In this document: positions 11,012 to 22,950 of the stretch, in pieces
How the letters are laid out: each line of letters opens with the position of its first letter
Numbering within the stretch: position 1 is the first letter of the stretch
Made by a program: the position numbers and the translations under genes
Assembly (NCBI GenBank): GCA_030015575.1
Contig: JASDDO010000028.1
Span: forward strand, 21,245,154 to 21,309,153
Direction: 5' to 3'
DNA: 64,000 nucleotides
Source of the DNA: Agapanthus africanus
Taxonomy: Eukaryota > Streptophyta > Magnoliopsida > Asparagales > Amaryllidaceae
The notes under the pieces: model-generated
What the model saw: the letters and a program-made list of their open reading frames with translations, nothing else
The model's database searches: none
Told to the model about the DNA's origin: nothing

Positions 11012-11598
11012 ATGTAATAACAATAATAATGAATAAGTATTTTTATTTTTAATCAAGTACTTCATTGTCTGTTAAGGGTTTTTTTATTTCATTTCTCTGT
11101 TGCGCTTGTGTATCGTATAATTTTAATTTGTTATTATCAAATGCATGTAATTTCGCGAGGGTAAATTGCCTTTAGCACTTAACTTTTTCCCTTCTACGAA
11201 ACGGTGCATCTGCGCTAGCGCATCTGCGCTGACATGTGTCACGCAGTGCAAAGCGCAGCGCAACTGCGCTAGCGCAACTGCGCTGTCACGTGTCATGCAG
11301 CGCAACGCGCAACGCAACTGCACAAGCGCGTTTGTGCTGACACGCGTCGCGTAGCGCACCGCTCGTATAGCTGAAGCGTTACTTCCTTTAACAGACCTTT
11401 GCTCTGATTGAGCGCGTCTTTTTGGACGCCGCGCTAATGCATCTACACCAGGCACGTGGCGCGCAGCGCAAAGGATCTGAAGCGCTGCTTCATTTATTGA
11501 AGTTTAAATTTTCAATGCAAAGATTTGCTTCTGATTAGGGGTTGCTTCATCTTCCGCCTCGGAATTTGATCAGAGCTTTGCTCCGATTGGGGTAAACA

Positions 11599-12286
11599 GA
11601 CACCTCCTACTTCCTCCACCTCCTCCTCCTCCTCTTCTCTTGATCCTAAACAAGCAAGTCCCATCTTTCCCTTCTCTATTCTATTCTTAAAACTCGTATT
11701 CCTAAAACCCGGCGGAAGCAGAATTAATCCGACTTCCGATTCGGTTTTCTTTAAAAAAATGCAATTTTCATTAAACACAACCTTACCAAACTCTCACATC
11801 TTGACTATTAATTATTAACAAAACATTATGAACAAGTTTCATAGCAAAATATTTCATATTGTAATTTTTATCGTACTTTTTCAGTAAAATACCATATAAG
11901 TTAGTTTCTACATTTAAACATCAAAATACCATGTATTACCTGAGAAAACTCACGAGGTAATGACATACCTCTTCACAACACTCATATGCAACATAACACG
12001 ATATCTTTTGGGAAACATAGATTCGGGAAAATACCGTCTTATACAAAACTATCTTTAACTTATAAAAACCATTTTTACAAGATTATATATTTTAAGCAAA
12101 TGTTTGCAAAGCGCCGCTACGATCCATTTGGGGAACCCGTTTGGGATGGTGCGGATTATCGCATATCATCGGGCTTAGTAGTGCGAGATACAGGTCTCCG
12201 CAAGGGGCATTCGGTCTCAAAAGATTTAAAAATACAAATATCTTTAGAAAATGAGATTTCTAAAAAATAATAAATTAAAATTATTT

Positions 12287-12333
<47 letters not shown>

Positions 12334-13774
12334 CATCAAAAATTCTAATTTTGATATAGTATAAATATTCCAACTTTTTCTAAATAAAAAAGAATCACTT
12401 CACATGAAAATACCATGCAATTCTATACAAGTTCAATACTTTCCAATTAAATACTATATATTATGAAAATATGTTTTATTCACTAGAAATGTCACACTGA
12501 TAAAATATAAATCCATGAAAACTCTAAAGACGACAATAAATTACTTGAGGTGTGTTTTGAAAATTATACAAAATTATTTTTATATAAAACCCCCTCAAGT
12601 TCTATAAATTACAATAAGGATTCTAGTAAACATAGGTTTAAGCGGGACCAATCTCTTGAGCCTTAGGGAGCCGGAGAAGTGGGTGCTTGTCTATTTAAGC
12701 TAGACAACTTAACAAACGGTGTTATCAACACGGTAATCGTCTTTGAAAAAGACACAAATCCTGCCGTTCATGTGCAGCGGTTACCGATAACATCAAAACC
12801 TAATTCAGGATTCAATTTCTTTTTTCTAATTATCTGACTCAGACTGAGTCTCAATATAATCAATTTGACTTGAATATGATTCAAGTACAATCTACAATAT
12901 AACAATTCAATATGAATCCATATATTCAATCTGTTCAATCTATCAATCTATATTGACTGAACCGAACCATGGATATCCATCCATCTACATGATTCTCCAG
13001 TTATATCCATTTACTGATATCATGGTTTCGGCAAGTCATCCATTTATACAATACAAGACAATTCAATTTACAATACAATATAAACAATACAATCAAGATA
13101 TCGCGGGGTTTTAAGGGATAGATTGGTACGGAAAGTGTTAGAAGTTACACGAGACTGCAAGATTTAAGACTCCTAACCTGTATTCCATTGTCGTTGTACC
13201 GTGGTATAACGGTTCCTTGTATATTCCGTTCAGCTTAGTCTCTGGTCTACTGAGACTCCTCTCGTATACACTGACATCCTCCTGTATCAAACTACAAACA
13301 ACAGCGTTAACACTAATTACAACATTATAACATTATAATACAATTTTAAAAATTACACACTCTCTCTGTCTATTCTACTTCTCTCTTATCTTTGGGACTT
13401 ACCGAGTGATTGTTCGCTGACGACATTCTCTTTCTTCTTCTTTGAAATGTCGTCAGGTGTTTCGGACCTTCAAGAGTTCGAGCCCAGCGCCGAAGACTTA
13501 GACTAGTTTACTGAAGATCCCGAGCTGTAGTTACACTTGTACCTTTTCTTTTAGATTCTGTAATTTCCTTTTCTGTTATGCCACTGTTTAGGCATTGCTT
13601 TCTATTCCATGTATTGTAAAAGGAATGTGACTAAATAAAGTTGATGTTCATTATATTGGTCTCTTGTATATATTTCTTTTATATTGTTTAGTTGCGCTTA
13701 GCGTATTTACTTCTGAGTAAATATGTAGCGGCCAGTCGCGCCCTCTGCCCGTACAATGGGAAGCGAGGCGTGAC
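11599..13774. other. AT-rich intergenic stretch with an LTR-like 3' end
   Basis: No gene is recognised. A (TA)n run lies at 12294-12325. The right end reads GGGAAGCGAGGCGTGACA, which is the complement of the TGTCACGCCCCGCTTCCC start of the solo LTR at 29617, and the 350 bp before it have AATAAA-like and U/CT-rich features of an LTR 3' half. It could be a decayed chromovirus-type LTR ending at 13774; its start could not be placed. An 11-bp-arm inverted repeat (CTGACGACATT) overlaps a tiny 19-codon frame at 13447. Confidence 0.4.
12294..12325. repeat. (TA)n microsatellite
   Basis: Uninterrupted TA dinucleotides, about 16 repeats. Confidence 0.95.
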
Positions 13775-14350
13775 ATTTATCGAACCGCACCGGCTTATGT
13801 TCGGCTCGGATTCAGCTTGATAAGAGTTCCTTTAAGTTCGGTTCGTTTGTTAATGAGTCTAACTTAAGCCAAAATCCTAGCTCATTAAGTAAACGAGCCG
13901 AACTCGAGCTGAACCTGACTCGTTAGTTAACAGCTCAAGATCAGTTCATATATAATATATGTTTTAAATATTAAGCTCATACCCAATTACTTAATAACCG
14001 AATACCCAATCCAACGTACCATTTTATATACATAATTTTTTTTATTCCTCTCTTTTTATATCAAGCCTGAATTTCTTGCAGCTTGAAGAAAACTTTAGTC
14101 CTTTTTCTCCACCTCAAACTCAAAAAGGCTCGAGCCCTAACTTCTAAACCTTCAAAAGAAAAAACTTTCTGAACGATGCTTCTTCTTTGAAGTTCTACAA
14201 GAAGATCTTTACAAATCAAAAATATCAAGGTCCAATTCAAAGAAATCAAGCACAAAATCCAAAAAAAAAAATTTGAGTTCGAAAGATCAGCTTGTTAAAG
14301 GCTCGTTAGCTCGTTAAATAAATGAACACGAACCTAATGTTTCACTTGAA
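13775..14350. repeat. MITE-like remnant rich in GAGCCGAAC/GCTCGTTAA motifs
   Basis: Degenerate inverted copies of GGCTCG, GAGCCGAAC and CTCGTTA-type motifs occur at both ends (13800-13940 and 14290-14345). This motif style is common in plant hAT-type MITEs. Clear terminal inverted repeats and a target duplication were not found. Confidence 0.3.
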
Positions 14351-14826
14351 GAATCGGAACTCCTAAACTTCAATGTAGACCTGAACTTTTTAAATGAACA
14401 ACTATCATCACTGTTCGACTTCATTGCTTGTTTCAGGGAGAGAAAAAGAAAGAAAGAAAAGAAAAGACCGGATTTTTATTATTGGTATCGATATAAGTTG
14501 ATAGATTAGGAATGAGAAGTCATATAGTTTCTATTCCTCCATTTTCCGACTTCATTGTGTTTCAATACGTTTCAATACAATATTTTGTTCCCCTACCATG
14601 CGTTCTTAAAATTCTCCATTTGTTCATAATTCCTGTCCATAAAAAAGAACATAACTACTTAAAGAGCATCTCTAGTTCAGGATCCATCATAACTTTGTTG
14701 ATATGGAACTCCAGCGTCTTAATGAGTAACATATAATATAGGATTTTGCGAGCCCGTTTAATATTTTTCACTCTTCTGTATGTTTTAATTATTAAATTGG
14801 GCTTTTGTTATTGTTCTATGTTACAG
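14351..14826. other. Intergenic or intronic, nothing recognised
   Basis: AT-rich sequence leading into the first recognisable FIE-like exon. No FIE N-terminal exon was found here. Confidence 0.6.
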
Positions 14827-16829
14827 GTGACTGTTTATCGATGCCTTGAAGGGGGGCTTGTCGCAGTCCTGCAGGCCTATATTGATGAAGATGTATGTGT
14901 GTTTTATATTCCTTGTTCTTGGACTAATGATTGGATCTCATTGAAAAGACTGCCCAAAGATTCATTGAATTGTTTGTTTGGAGTCAATCATTCAAGTAGG
15001 CATAAATATGCTTATGTTGGTTGTCTGTAAGCATGCATGAATATTTTAAAGAGATGCTTCATGGTGCAGTTTGTCATACAGGATTTGAGCCTGAATTATG
15101 CCATTTCATTTATTTTATTTCCATTCAAACTAAGTACCCACATACTTGATCTTGTTTTTTTCCTGAATCAAGAAGGCTTTCTGAAATATAAATTTTTTGG
15201 AGGTTATTGACCTACTTGTCATGAAATGAACTATTTTTTTATTAACATTGGTTGTATATCATATGTGACAATTCTCTTTAGACGTTACTTCCTAATTATT
15301 GAATTCGGTTTATACCAAGGTAACAAGTTTGATTCTCAATTTTGGTAAAAGGTAAACATGGAAAAAATCACTGTGATACAAGTAAGAAACATTTAAAACA
15401 TATCTTTGATCTTTAGATCTTTTTTTCAACAACAGGAGCATTGGAAAAAATCACTAGTAGGGATTGGCTTTAAAGTCCTATTCTCTTACTCTTAAAACTA
15501 TGATACCATTATAGCTCATCCCGAAATATCTGTCTATGAGCCTTATTGATTAGTCATTGATGATTAGGATGTAGATAACAGGACAGCAGAGCGCATTTGT
15601 ATTTTGGATCTATGATAGAGTGAAACAGACTTCGATTTTTAAAATGACACTAGCTTCCTCCTAATTATGTTATATTGATTATTCTTATGATTCAGAAGGA
15701 TGAATCATTGTATACATTGAGCTGGGCTTGCTATATTGATGGGACTTCGTTTTTGGTGGCTGGTGGAAGCAATGGTATAATCTGTGTCATCAATGCTGGC
15801 AATGAGAAGATACATAAGGTAACTTGCCATCATTCTCACAACAATGTTCGATGCAAAGAGACAGTATTATTGCCCTTCGAAGTAAATTCTTGCTTTTACA
15901 GAGCTTTGTTGGTCATGGAGACTCGATAAATGAGATCAGGACTCAAGCTTTGAAACCTTCACTAGCGGTTTCTGCCAGCAAGGTAAATAAGCGCACTCAG
16001 TCCCTTGAGGACTTGACATAATAATGACGCATGTCTCTAAATTGTTGACTACACTTTGATTATGATGCATCTGTTCGCCTGTGGAATGTCCACACAGGAA
16101 TTTGTATTTTGATATTTGCTGGAGCAGTTGGCCATCGCAATGAAGTGTTAAGTGTTGCAAGTATGCGGAAGTTATAAATTTCGTTTGTCCTTTTTAACAG
16201 AGGTTATTTTTTAGTGTGATTATACCGTTGTAAATTGTCGTTATAAATTTATTAAAATTTAGAAGGATCTCGTTCTTGTATGGCTTCCATCCCTCCGATA
16301 TTTACCGTATTGCAAGTTGTGGCATGGATAATACTGTTAAGATTTGGTCAATGAAAGGTGTGTTTATTGTTTGAGTCATTCCTAAGATATGACCGAGCCT
16401 TAGGTGTTTATCATGATATTGACTAGCTTGTGCAGAGTTTTGGACGTATGTGGAGAAATCTTTTACATGGACTGACCTTCCATCGAAATTTCCCACAAAA
16501 TATGTTCAGTTTCCTGTGAGTTATTCTTTTGTATTTCTCCTTTTTTTTGTGTGTTAAGAAGAAAAATTTACGATCTTATACGAGGTTAAATTAAAATAAC
16601 GAGTCCTCTCTCAATTCAGGTGTTCCTAGTGTCAATCCATTCCAATTATGTTGATTGCAATAGATGGCTCGGTGATTTTTTATTGTCAAAGGTGCAGTAC
16701 TGCATTTGTCGCAAAATTGTGTGAATTTTTGCATCAAGTCGATAATGCTATTTCTCCAAACATTGCAGAGTGTTGACAATGAAATTGTTCTGTGGGAACC
16801 AAAAAATAAAGGAACAGAATCCTGGAGAG
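14827..16829 (+). pseudogene. FIE: FIE-like Polycomb WD40 pseudogene (exons from the middle of the gene)
   Basis: Eight exon-like blocks match plant FERTILIZATION-INDEPENDENT ENDOSPERM (EED homologue, WD40 subunit of PRC2): 14827-14892, 15696-15818, 15902-15982, 16064-16156, 16282-16357, 16436-16515, 16620-16691 and 16769-16829. Recognisable pieces include DESLYTLSWAC, GHGDSINEIRTQ, VRLWNVHTGICILIFAG, ASCGMDNTVKIWSMKEFW and SVDNEIVLWEPK. Most blocks have AG/GT borders in the right phase, so this is a genomic and not a retro-copied fragment. Damage: the acceptors before 16064 and 16282 read AT instead of AG, the donor after 16156 is GC, a one-base insertion in the last block shifts frame before PGE, and the first exon and the C-terminal WD repeats were not found. 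A functional FIE would repress target genes through H3K27 methylation; this copy cannot encode it. Confidence 0.85.
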
Positions 16830-17738
16830 GTAAAAATCGAATACTCATGAAGCCCTGAGCCTTTTCTTTCTTCATTTATCAATTGTTGACTAATCAATAG
16901 GGAGGCAATGATAACTAGTTGTTTCTGATGCCTTCTCTATTCTTTTAGGTAATAGTGTCAAGCTGTTATTCTTTGACATAATCCTTACTGTTGACTTGTG
17001 AGTCCCTGATGACGGCCATCATAAAAATGTTAGTCAAGGCACCAAATTGCTAGTGATAATAATATTTTGTTTAGAGCTTCTTTGCAGTTATTATATGATA
17101 ATACCATTTGATTTTTTTCCGTGGACATTAGATGGTTAAAAAACTAGGATAGTTGTGAATTTAATCGAAGAGAGGACCTTTTTACCAGATTTGAATGAGA
17201 GAAAATATTTATGTAGCGGCCCCAAAAGATAGGAATAGTCTCTGTTTTTGTTTTGGTGGTCTGGTGAATACATCCTTGGACAGTCCATGTGGTGTTACGG
17301 TAGTGCATTTTCTTTTCAATTTGTTTGATTTTCTGATATGATCTCTTGATTATAGTTTCCACTTATCTATTGATTCTAGTTTTCCTAGATATTCTTTATA
17401 AGAACCCAGATTTCGTGAAGCTTTTGTTGCTCCCTAAGCCAGTTATAGCGTGTGATTTTCTGACAACAATGTCCAATAGTAATAGGAAAACAATAGCATA
17501 GAAAAAAAATCATTCAATATTTTGTAGTTGATGATAAGTTTCTTATTGGATTTTTAAATTTTATGTAAAAATACATTACATGTGCATTGCACAGTAACTC
17601 TGTTACTTTTATGTTGTTATCGGAAGGCATTTTACTTGCAATATGTACCGTACATCCTAAACATTTTTTTTCATTCTCTTTGATATCCAAACACCCACCT
17701 CCCCCACCCCCCCTCCTTTTTTCTTTTTTTTCTTTTTT
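16830..17738. other. Non-coding, nothing recognised
   Basis: AT-rich, with a pyrimidine-rich tract at about 17690-17740. The expected downstream FIE exons (the C-terminal WD repeats) were looked for and not found. Confidence 0.6.
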
Positions 17739-18071
17739 GCATGAAAGCCATCAAAGGTTTTTTTTTCCTTTTCTTTTTACCGGATGAAAATCGTGGTTAA
17801 CTTACTAATCCTAGTAATCTTTTCAAGGTTGCATCTACGAAGATTTTTCAGTTCCCCAGGGGTTTCTTTTCCCCCTTTTTTGCATGAAATTCATCAGAAG
17901 TTTTTTTTCCATACGAAAATCGTGGCTAGCTAGCTAATCCAAGTAATCTTTTCAAGGTTCCCCATGAAATTCATCAGAAGTTTTTCTTTCTGTTCTTTTT
18001 CCAGATGAAAATCGTGGTTAACTAACTAATCCAAGTAATCTTTTCAGGGTTGCAACTGCGAAGATTTTCGG
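17739..18071 (+). repeat. Tandem repeat, about three copies of a 80-125 bp unit
   Basis: Units begin GCATGAAA(G/T)(C/T)CATCA at 17739, about 17881 and about 17963. Each contains GAAAATCGTGG, CTAATCC(A/T)AGTAATC and, in two of them, CGAAGATTTT-C(A/G)G. The LINE at 18072 inserted into the third copy, whose tail resumes at 21340. Confidence 0.75.
18056..18071 (+). repeat. Target-site duplication, left, of the RTE LINE
   Basis: CTGCGAAGATTTTCGG, identical to 21324-21339. Confidence 0.9.
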
Positions 18072-18254
18072 ACGGAGATCCGTTGTTGTCTAGTCCGGCT
18101 AGGATACATTACTTTCGCCTGGACGACTAGGGTTCTAATTTTGGCGATGAAAATTAATAAACCTACCGTTGCCGGTCCCAAGTCTGGATGAGAAAGGGTG
18201 AACGTTGTGGTAGGCTTGTGACAGCCAACGTAAAATTTTATCACATTTTATGAC

Positions 18255-19200
18255 ATGGACCATAATAAGAATATCGTTGGGGCATCCCCTACTCAGCGAT
18301 GCGCGACATTGGATCTCGGGTGTAGTGTGAAGAATGCAAGGGCTTTTAGGTCATCGTTCGGAAACGGCGCGCTACATCAGATCTCAGGTGTAGTGACAAA
18401 TAAGCAAGGATTTCATAGGATCCGTCTAAATTCTTGGAACATACGTTTTCTTACGGGTAGACTAACAAAATTAGTGGAGGTGATAATTAGGAAGAGAGTT
18501 GGTATTATGTGTTTGCAAGAAACTAAGTGGGTAGGTGAAAAGGTAGAGTCATAGAGCCTTGAGGTTATAAGTTTTGATATACGGGTAGAGATAAAAATCG
18601 TAATGGGGTAGGCGTAATCATAGATAGACGGTTGTTTGAGGATGTAGCTGAGATTAGGAGAAATGTGATAGAGTTTTACTGGTTAAGATTATTCTAGGTG
18701 AGGAGATTCTTAATGTTATTAGTGCTTATGCTCTACAGATAGGTCTTGATGACGCAAGTAAGCGTCTTTTCTGGAAGGATTTAGACGAGATGGTGCAAAG
18801 AATCCTAGTGGAGAGAAGTTATTTATTGGTGGTGATCTCAATGGACATATAGGTACCAGTCTTAGTGGCTTTGATACTATCCATGGAGGTTTTGGTTTTT
18901 GACAAAAGAATGAGACAGGTAGCTCAATTCTAGAGTTTGCCTTGTCTTATGACTTGATCTTAGCAAACACTTGGTTTAGGAAAAAAGTCTCACCTTATCA
19001 CCTTTAGGGCGGATCAAGTGCAAGTCAAATAGACATTTTTCTGACGAGAAAGATAGAGGTTGTATCGACTGTAAGGTAGTACCAGGTGAAAGTGTAACCA
19101 CTCGACATAGACTTTTAGTTCTAGATTTTCGATTTAGAAGAGGACCTAGAAAGATTAAATGTAAGGTAGAGCTTAGAATTAAATGACGGCGATTGAAAGA
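18255..19200 (+). pseudogene. LINE endonuclease domain, decayed
   Basis: Around 18420-18540 the frame reads LNSWNIR...LVEVIIRKRVGIMCLQETKWVG, the N-terminal EEP/AP-endonuclease motif, with the catalytic Glu in QETKW. Further pieces such as 'GGDLNGHIG' and a histidine-containing end follow in shifted frames with stop codons. In an active element this domain nicks the target DNA. Confidence 0.8.
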
Positions 19201-19423
19201 AGGTAACCAAAAGGGTTTTATAGATCACATAATTCAAGAGGCGGATTGGTAGTCCGAAGATGATTCAGACAGAATATGGAACAAAATGGCTAGTTGTATC
19301 AAGATGGTAGTTAGAGATCTACTTGGTTAGTCGAGAGGTGATACTCCACCATTTAAGGACACATCATGTTGGAATGAAAAGGTAAAGGCTACTATTAAAA
19401 TTAAGAGGGATTCCTATAAAGAT

Positions 19424-21260
19424 TTGAAGAAAAGCAGAGATGCGGAGAGATTTGAGAAATATAAAATGGCTAAAAAAGAATTTAAGAAAGCTGTTCGGAA
19501 AGTTAAAACTAAGATCTACAAGGAGGTGGACGAGAAGTTAGACACTAAGGAGAATGAAAATGATATATACTGGATTGCTCGGATGCGGGAAAGGAAGACC
19601 ATAGACTTGTGTGCGGTGAAGTGTATCAAATATGAAGATCATAAGGTTTTAGTTCGAGATGAGAATATTAAGGAAACGTGGAGAGATTATTTTGACAAAT
19701 TGTTCAATGAGAGCTTTACTAAGAATTTGAATGGACTTGTCATTCAATCTCAAGATATAAACTGTGATTTCATGCGTAAAATAAGACTACCTGAGATTAA
19801 AGAAGCTTTGAAAAGAATGAGATCAAGAAAAGCGGTTGGTCCAGACGAGTTTTGGAGATGCTTAGGAGAAATAGGCGTTAAATGGCTGAAAAATCTATTT
19901 AATAAGATTTGGCAGACCAAAAAGATACCAAATGAATGGAGGAAAAGTACCCTTGTACTTATCTAAAAGAACAAGAGTGACATTCAAAATTGCTCAAACT
20001 ACCGTGAAATAAAACCTATGTGTCACACCATGAAACTTTAGGGAAGAGATTGAACATATGCTAAGCAAGGATATTTAGATAACAGAGAATCAGTTTGGAT
20101 TCATACCTGGATGATCGACGAAAGAGGGTGTTCATTTGCTTCATCAACTTGTCGAGCGTTTTCGAGAGAAGAGAAGAGATTTGTATACGATATTTATTAA
20201 TTTAGAGAGCGTACGACATGATACCTAGAGAGGTATTATAGGGGACAATGATGAAGAAAGGGGTCCCTGTCAAGTATATTGATATAATCAAGAACATATA
20301 CGATGGAGTGGTGGCAAATGTTAGAACTTGCGGCGGCCTAACAAGTGATTTTCCGATTACAATTGGTTTACATTAAGGATCCGCATTAAGTCCATTCTTG
20401 TTTAGCATCATGATGGATGAGCTTACTAGAACTATCCAGGATGAGCTTACTAGAACTATCAAAGATGAGATATCTTGTTGTATGTAATTCGTTGATGATA
20501 TTGTTCTAGTAAATGAGACGAAAGCAGGGGTTAATGCCAAATTGGAGTTATGAAGGAAAATGTTGGAATCTCGGGGGTTCAAATTGAGCAAGTCCAAGAC
20601 AGCATGCATGCATTCCAAATTTAGCAAACAGAGAAATCAAAACCATATTGGTATACCATTGGAAGGGCAAGAGATATCACCGAGCGATCAGTTTAGATAT
20701 CTAGGGTCCATCATCTAAAAGGATGGGAAGATTGATAGTGATGTTAATCAAAGAATTCAAGCTGATAGGTTGAAATGGAAGAGTGCGACAGAGACTTTGT
20801 GTGATCGTAACTTTCCGTTAAAGTGGAAAGGGAAGTTTTATTGGAGCGCTATTGGCCTGCCTTATTATATGGTACAGAATGCTGGGCTCCTAAGAATCAT
20901 CATACACAGAAGATACAGGTTGCAGAGATGCGCATGCTTTTCTGAATGTGTTGTAACACTAGAAAAGACAAGGTGCGAAATAAGGATATTCGTGCAAAAA
21001 TTGGTATAGCACCTGTGGAGGGGAAGATGCGGGAAAACCGGCTAAGATGGTTTGGTCATGTGCGACGCAGACCTATGGAAGCACCGGTTCGACGAATGGA
21101 TACTCTCGATATAGGCAATGTCAAAAAGGCGAAAGAAAGACCGAAGAAAACATGGATGGGGTTGATACGGAAAAATATGGTTGCCAAAGGCCTTAATGAA
21201 AGTATATTGTTCGATAGGAGTGAGTGGAGGCGGAGAATTCATATGCTGGACCTGGCGTGA
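19424..21260 (+). pseudogene. LINE reverse transcriptase and C terminus, decayed
   Basis: An open stretch at 19424-19966 ends with SRKAVGPDEFWRCLGEIG and NEWRKSTLVLI, the RT N-terminal motifs. The catalytic motif appears as FVDDIVLVNET at 20488 (usual FADD). The frame at 20946-21260 has RLRWFGHVRRRP-EAPVRR and PKKTWMGLIRKNM, the signature of RTE C termini. Several stops and frameshifts separate the pieces. It would copy LINE RNA at the nicked target. Confidence 0.85.
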
Positions 21261-21323
21261 TTCTCATGTTGGTTCATGTAGCCTACTCTATATGCTTGGG
21301 ATAAAATGCTCAGTTGTTGTTAT

Positions 21324-21339
21324 CTGCGAAGATTTTCGG
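21324..21339 (+). repeat. Target-site duplication, right, of the RTE LINE
   Basis: Identical to 18056-18071; the interrupted tandem-repeat unit continues directly after it to about 21347. Confidence 0.9.
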
Positions 21340-21347
21340 CTCCCCAG

Positions 21348-22950
21348 TGTCATGCTCTGCTTCCTAAAATACGGAATACGAGGGGTGACTAGGCCAGCCA
21401 TGTTTCTACGGTCAGGAAATAATTCCATCGTAGTTATACTTCGGCTTCTAGCATTACATAATAGTCAGTAAACAGTACTAGGGTAAAGAAAATCATAATT
21501 CACAACTTTATTACATCATAAAAAAAGAGTTCGAGATACATTATTTTGCAGAATGAAATAACTAACCAACGAAATACAATGTGCTTAAAGCAAAAAAGAA
21601 TGGCGCTGATGTTGCGGTCTAGACCTCTGCGATCTCGAATGGAAGGTCCTGTTCCTTGACTGGGTCTATTTCGTCCTCTGAGCATGTACACTCAGGTCAT
21701 CAGGGCGGCACTTATAGCAATAAATATATATGATGGGTACAATACTATTAAACATGAAAGGTTCAACAGAATACAGAACATCATTTGAATATGAACAGTG
21801 CGATATAAGTATCATGTCAGTAAACCCAGCAATGTGTATGTCACTACTTATCAGTCACTAAGTCGACGAAATCAATTGATGGAAAATATGTCCGTGTTTA
21901 ATAAGGGTCTCATGCATGCCCGAGACTACGGTCCACTGTTGTCCGGGACATAACCCTGCAGCCGTGCCGTTAGGCCCACGACCTAATGTGTGCGCGCGCG
22001 CGCGCGCGTGTGTGTATCACTAATATCGAATGATCATCCTCTAAATCATTGTACCTCGCTAAATACGAGTTTAATTCCACCTTGATTTCTCCATTCCCTA
22101 GGTTATAGTATGTATTCAAGTATTAGATAGGTTGAGCAAATACGTATCGTTTTCATTTTCAATTACGTTTCCACTTACTAATATCACTTTCGTACTTGCC
22201 ACAACCCAATCACTAACACTTATATATCGTCAATGCACAACAGTCGCTAGATCTCAGTGTAAACGATCACTATGCAGAAGGTATAAAGAAAACACAAAAA
22301 TAGATAGAAATGCACTGAACAGATATTCACTAAATTATGACAGCCAACGCTATATGACTTTCAAAATTCACTATAAATCACACGTATAGAATCGACCAAA
22401 AAAATATAAAAGGCATACGAAGTACACTTGATTGTCTAAGCAGAAAAATTAGTTTCATATCAAACGGAATTCAGGTTAGGGACTTATCATCATTTTAGAT
22501 TAGCGATCGATTGCTGGAATTTCAGTTTCAGAACTGGAAGTTCAACTTCACGCGCTGTTTACTAGGGATTGTGTTTAGTTTTAGGTGTTTTCCCAGTTGA
22601 ATAAAACCTAGTTATATCTATTAGGTTTCCAACGCATCAAACGAATTAATAATAGCCTTTCTTTATTAGGAGTTATGTCCTGTTTAATATGAAGGTGTAA
22701 GAAATGTCACTACAGAAACTGCAGAACACTTCGAAATTCAAAAATACAAACAAAATATTAAACGACTATGAAACTGAACGAGATAAGATCCATATGTTAG
22801 CTAACTAAATTATCTACGCGACTATATAGTACTCCGCACATTTTCAGTTTTATACAAGGATGTGCATGCGCTTAAATTCAGGTATCCTCGAGGAATGCTG
22901 TCCCGGACTGCAGTCCAGAGCCCCATTCCCAGTCAATTCTCGTTACAATG
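21348..22950 (+). mobile_element. Decayed LTR related to the solo LTR at 29617
   Basis: It starts TGTCATGCTCTGCTTCC. Several blocks match 29617-33282 in the same order: 'aaaatacggaatacgag', 'aggccagccatg', 'ctcaggtc(a/g)tcagggcg', 'ttccaacgca'-type, and GGACTGCAGTCCAGAG near 22905. The match fades after about 22950; the end and the duplication (left flank CCCAG) were not found. Confidence 0.65.
21987..22016. repeat. (TG)n(CG)n microsatellite
   Basis: TGTG, then ten CG dinucleotides, then TGTGTG; able to form Z-DNA in principle. Confidence 0.9.

Larger units (their letters stand above)
2836..11598 (-). mobile_element. Tat-lineage Ty3/gypsy element A, 5' part (LTR + gag/PR)
   Basis: Read on the minus strand, the order is LTR (11598-7845), primer-binding-like site, gag from 7694, then protease. 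The coding match to element B ends at 2836, where LTR E begins, so RT, RNase H, integrase and the 3' LTR are displaced out of the window. The gag carries in-frame stops at 6321-6323 and 5682-5684. The element is therefore a dead, split copy. Its LTR is 3754 bp against 2518 bp in B because it holds an extra antisense gene. Confidence 0.85.
7845..11598 (-). mobile_element. 5' LTR of element A
   Basis: On the minus strand the LTR starts TGTTTACCCC at 11598 and ends GGGGAACA at 7845, five bases before the primer-binding-like site. It shares its start, hairpin modules, TATA region and terminal GGAC-N6-GTCC array with LTRs B and C. It differs from B by an insertion of about 1 kb with an antisense gene flanked by duplicated U3 sequence. 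The outer flank at 11599-11603 is GACAC; the matching duplication lies outside the window. Confidence 0.85.
18072..21323 (+). mobile_element. RTE-type LINE, full length (3252 bp), inactive
   Basis: Bounded by a perfect 16-bp duplication (18056-18071 and 21324-21339). The order is an AP-endonuclease region, a linker, reverse transcriptase, and an RTE-type C terminus. The 3' end (GGTTCATGTAGCC ... TTGTTGTT, 21271-21320) is the characteristic tail of plant RTE LINEs, which end in short TTG repeats rather than poly(A). Length fits an RTE element. Stops and frameshifts throughout show it is dead. Confidence 0.9.

Noticed and set aside
11986-12270. 94-aa frame at 11986
   Set aside because: No recognisable motif, in AT-rich repeat-like DNA next to a TA microsatellite; looks like chance.
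14827-16829. A working FIE gene
   Set aside because: Missing first exon and C-terminal repeats, two acceptors lost and a frameshift in the last block.
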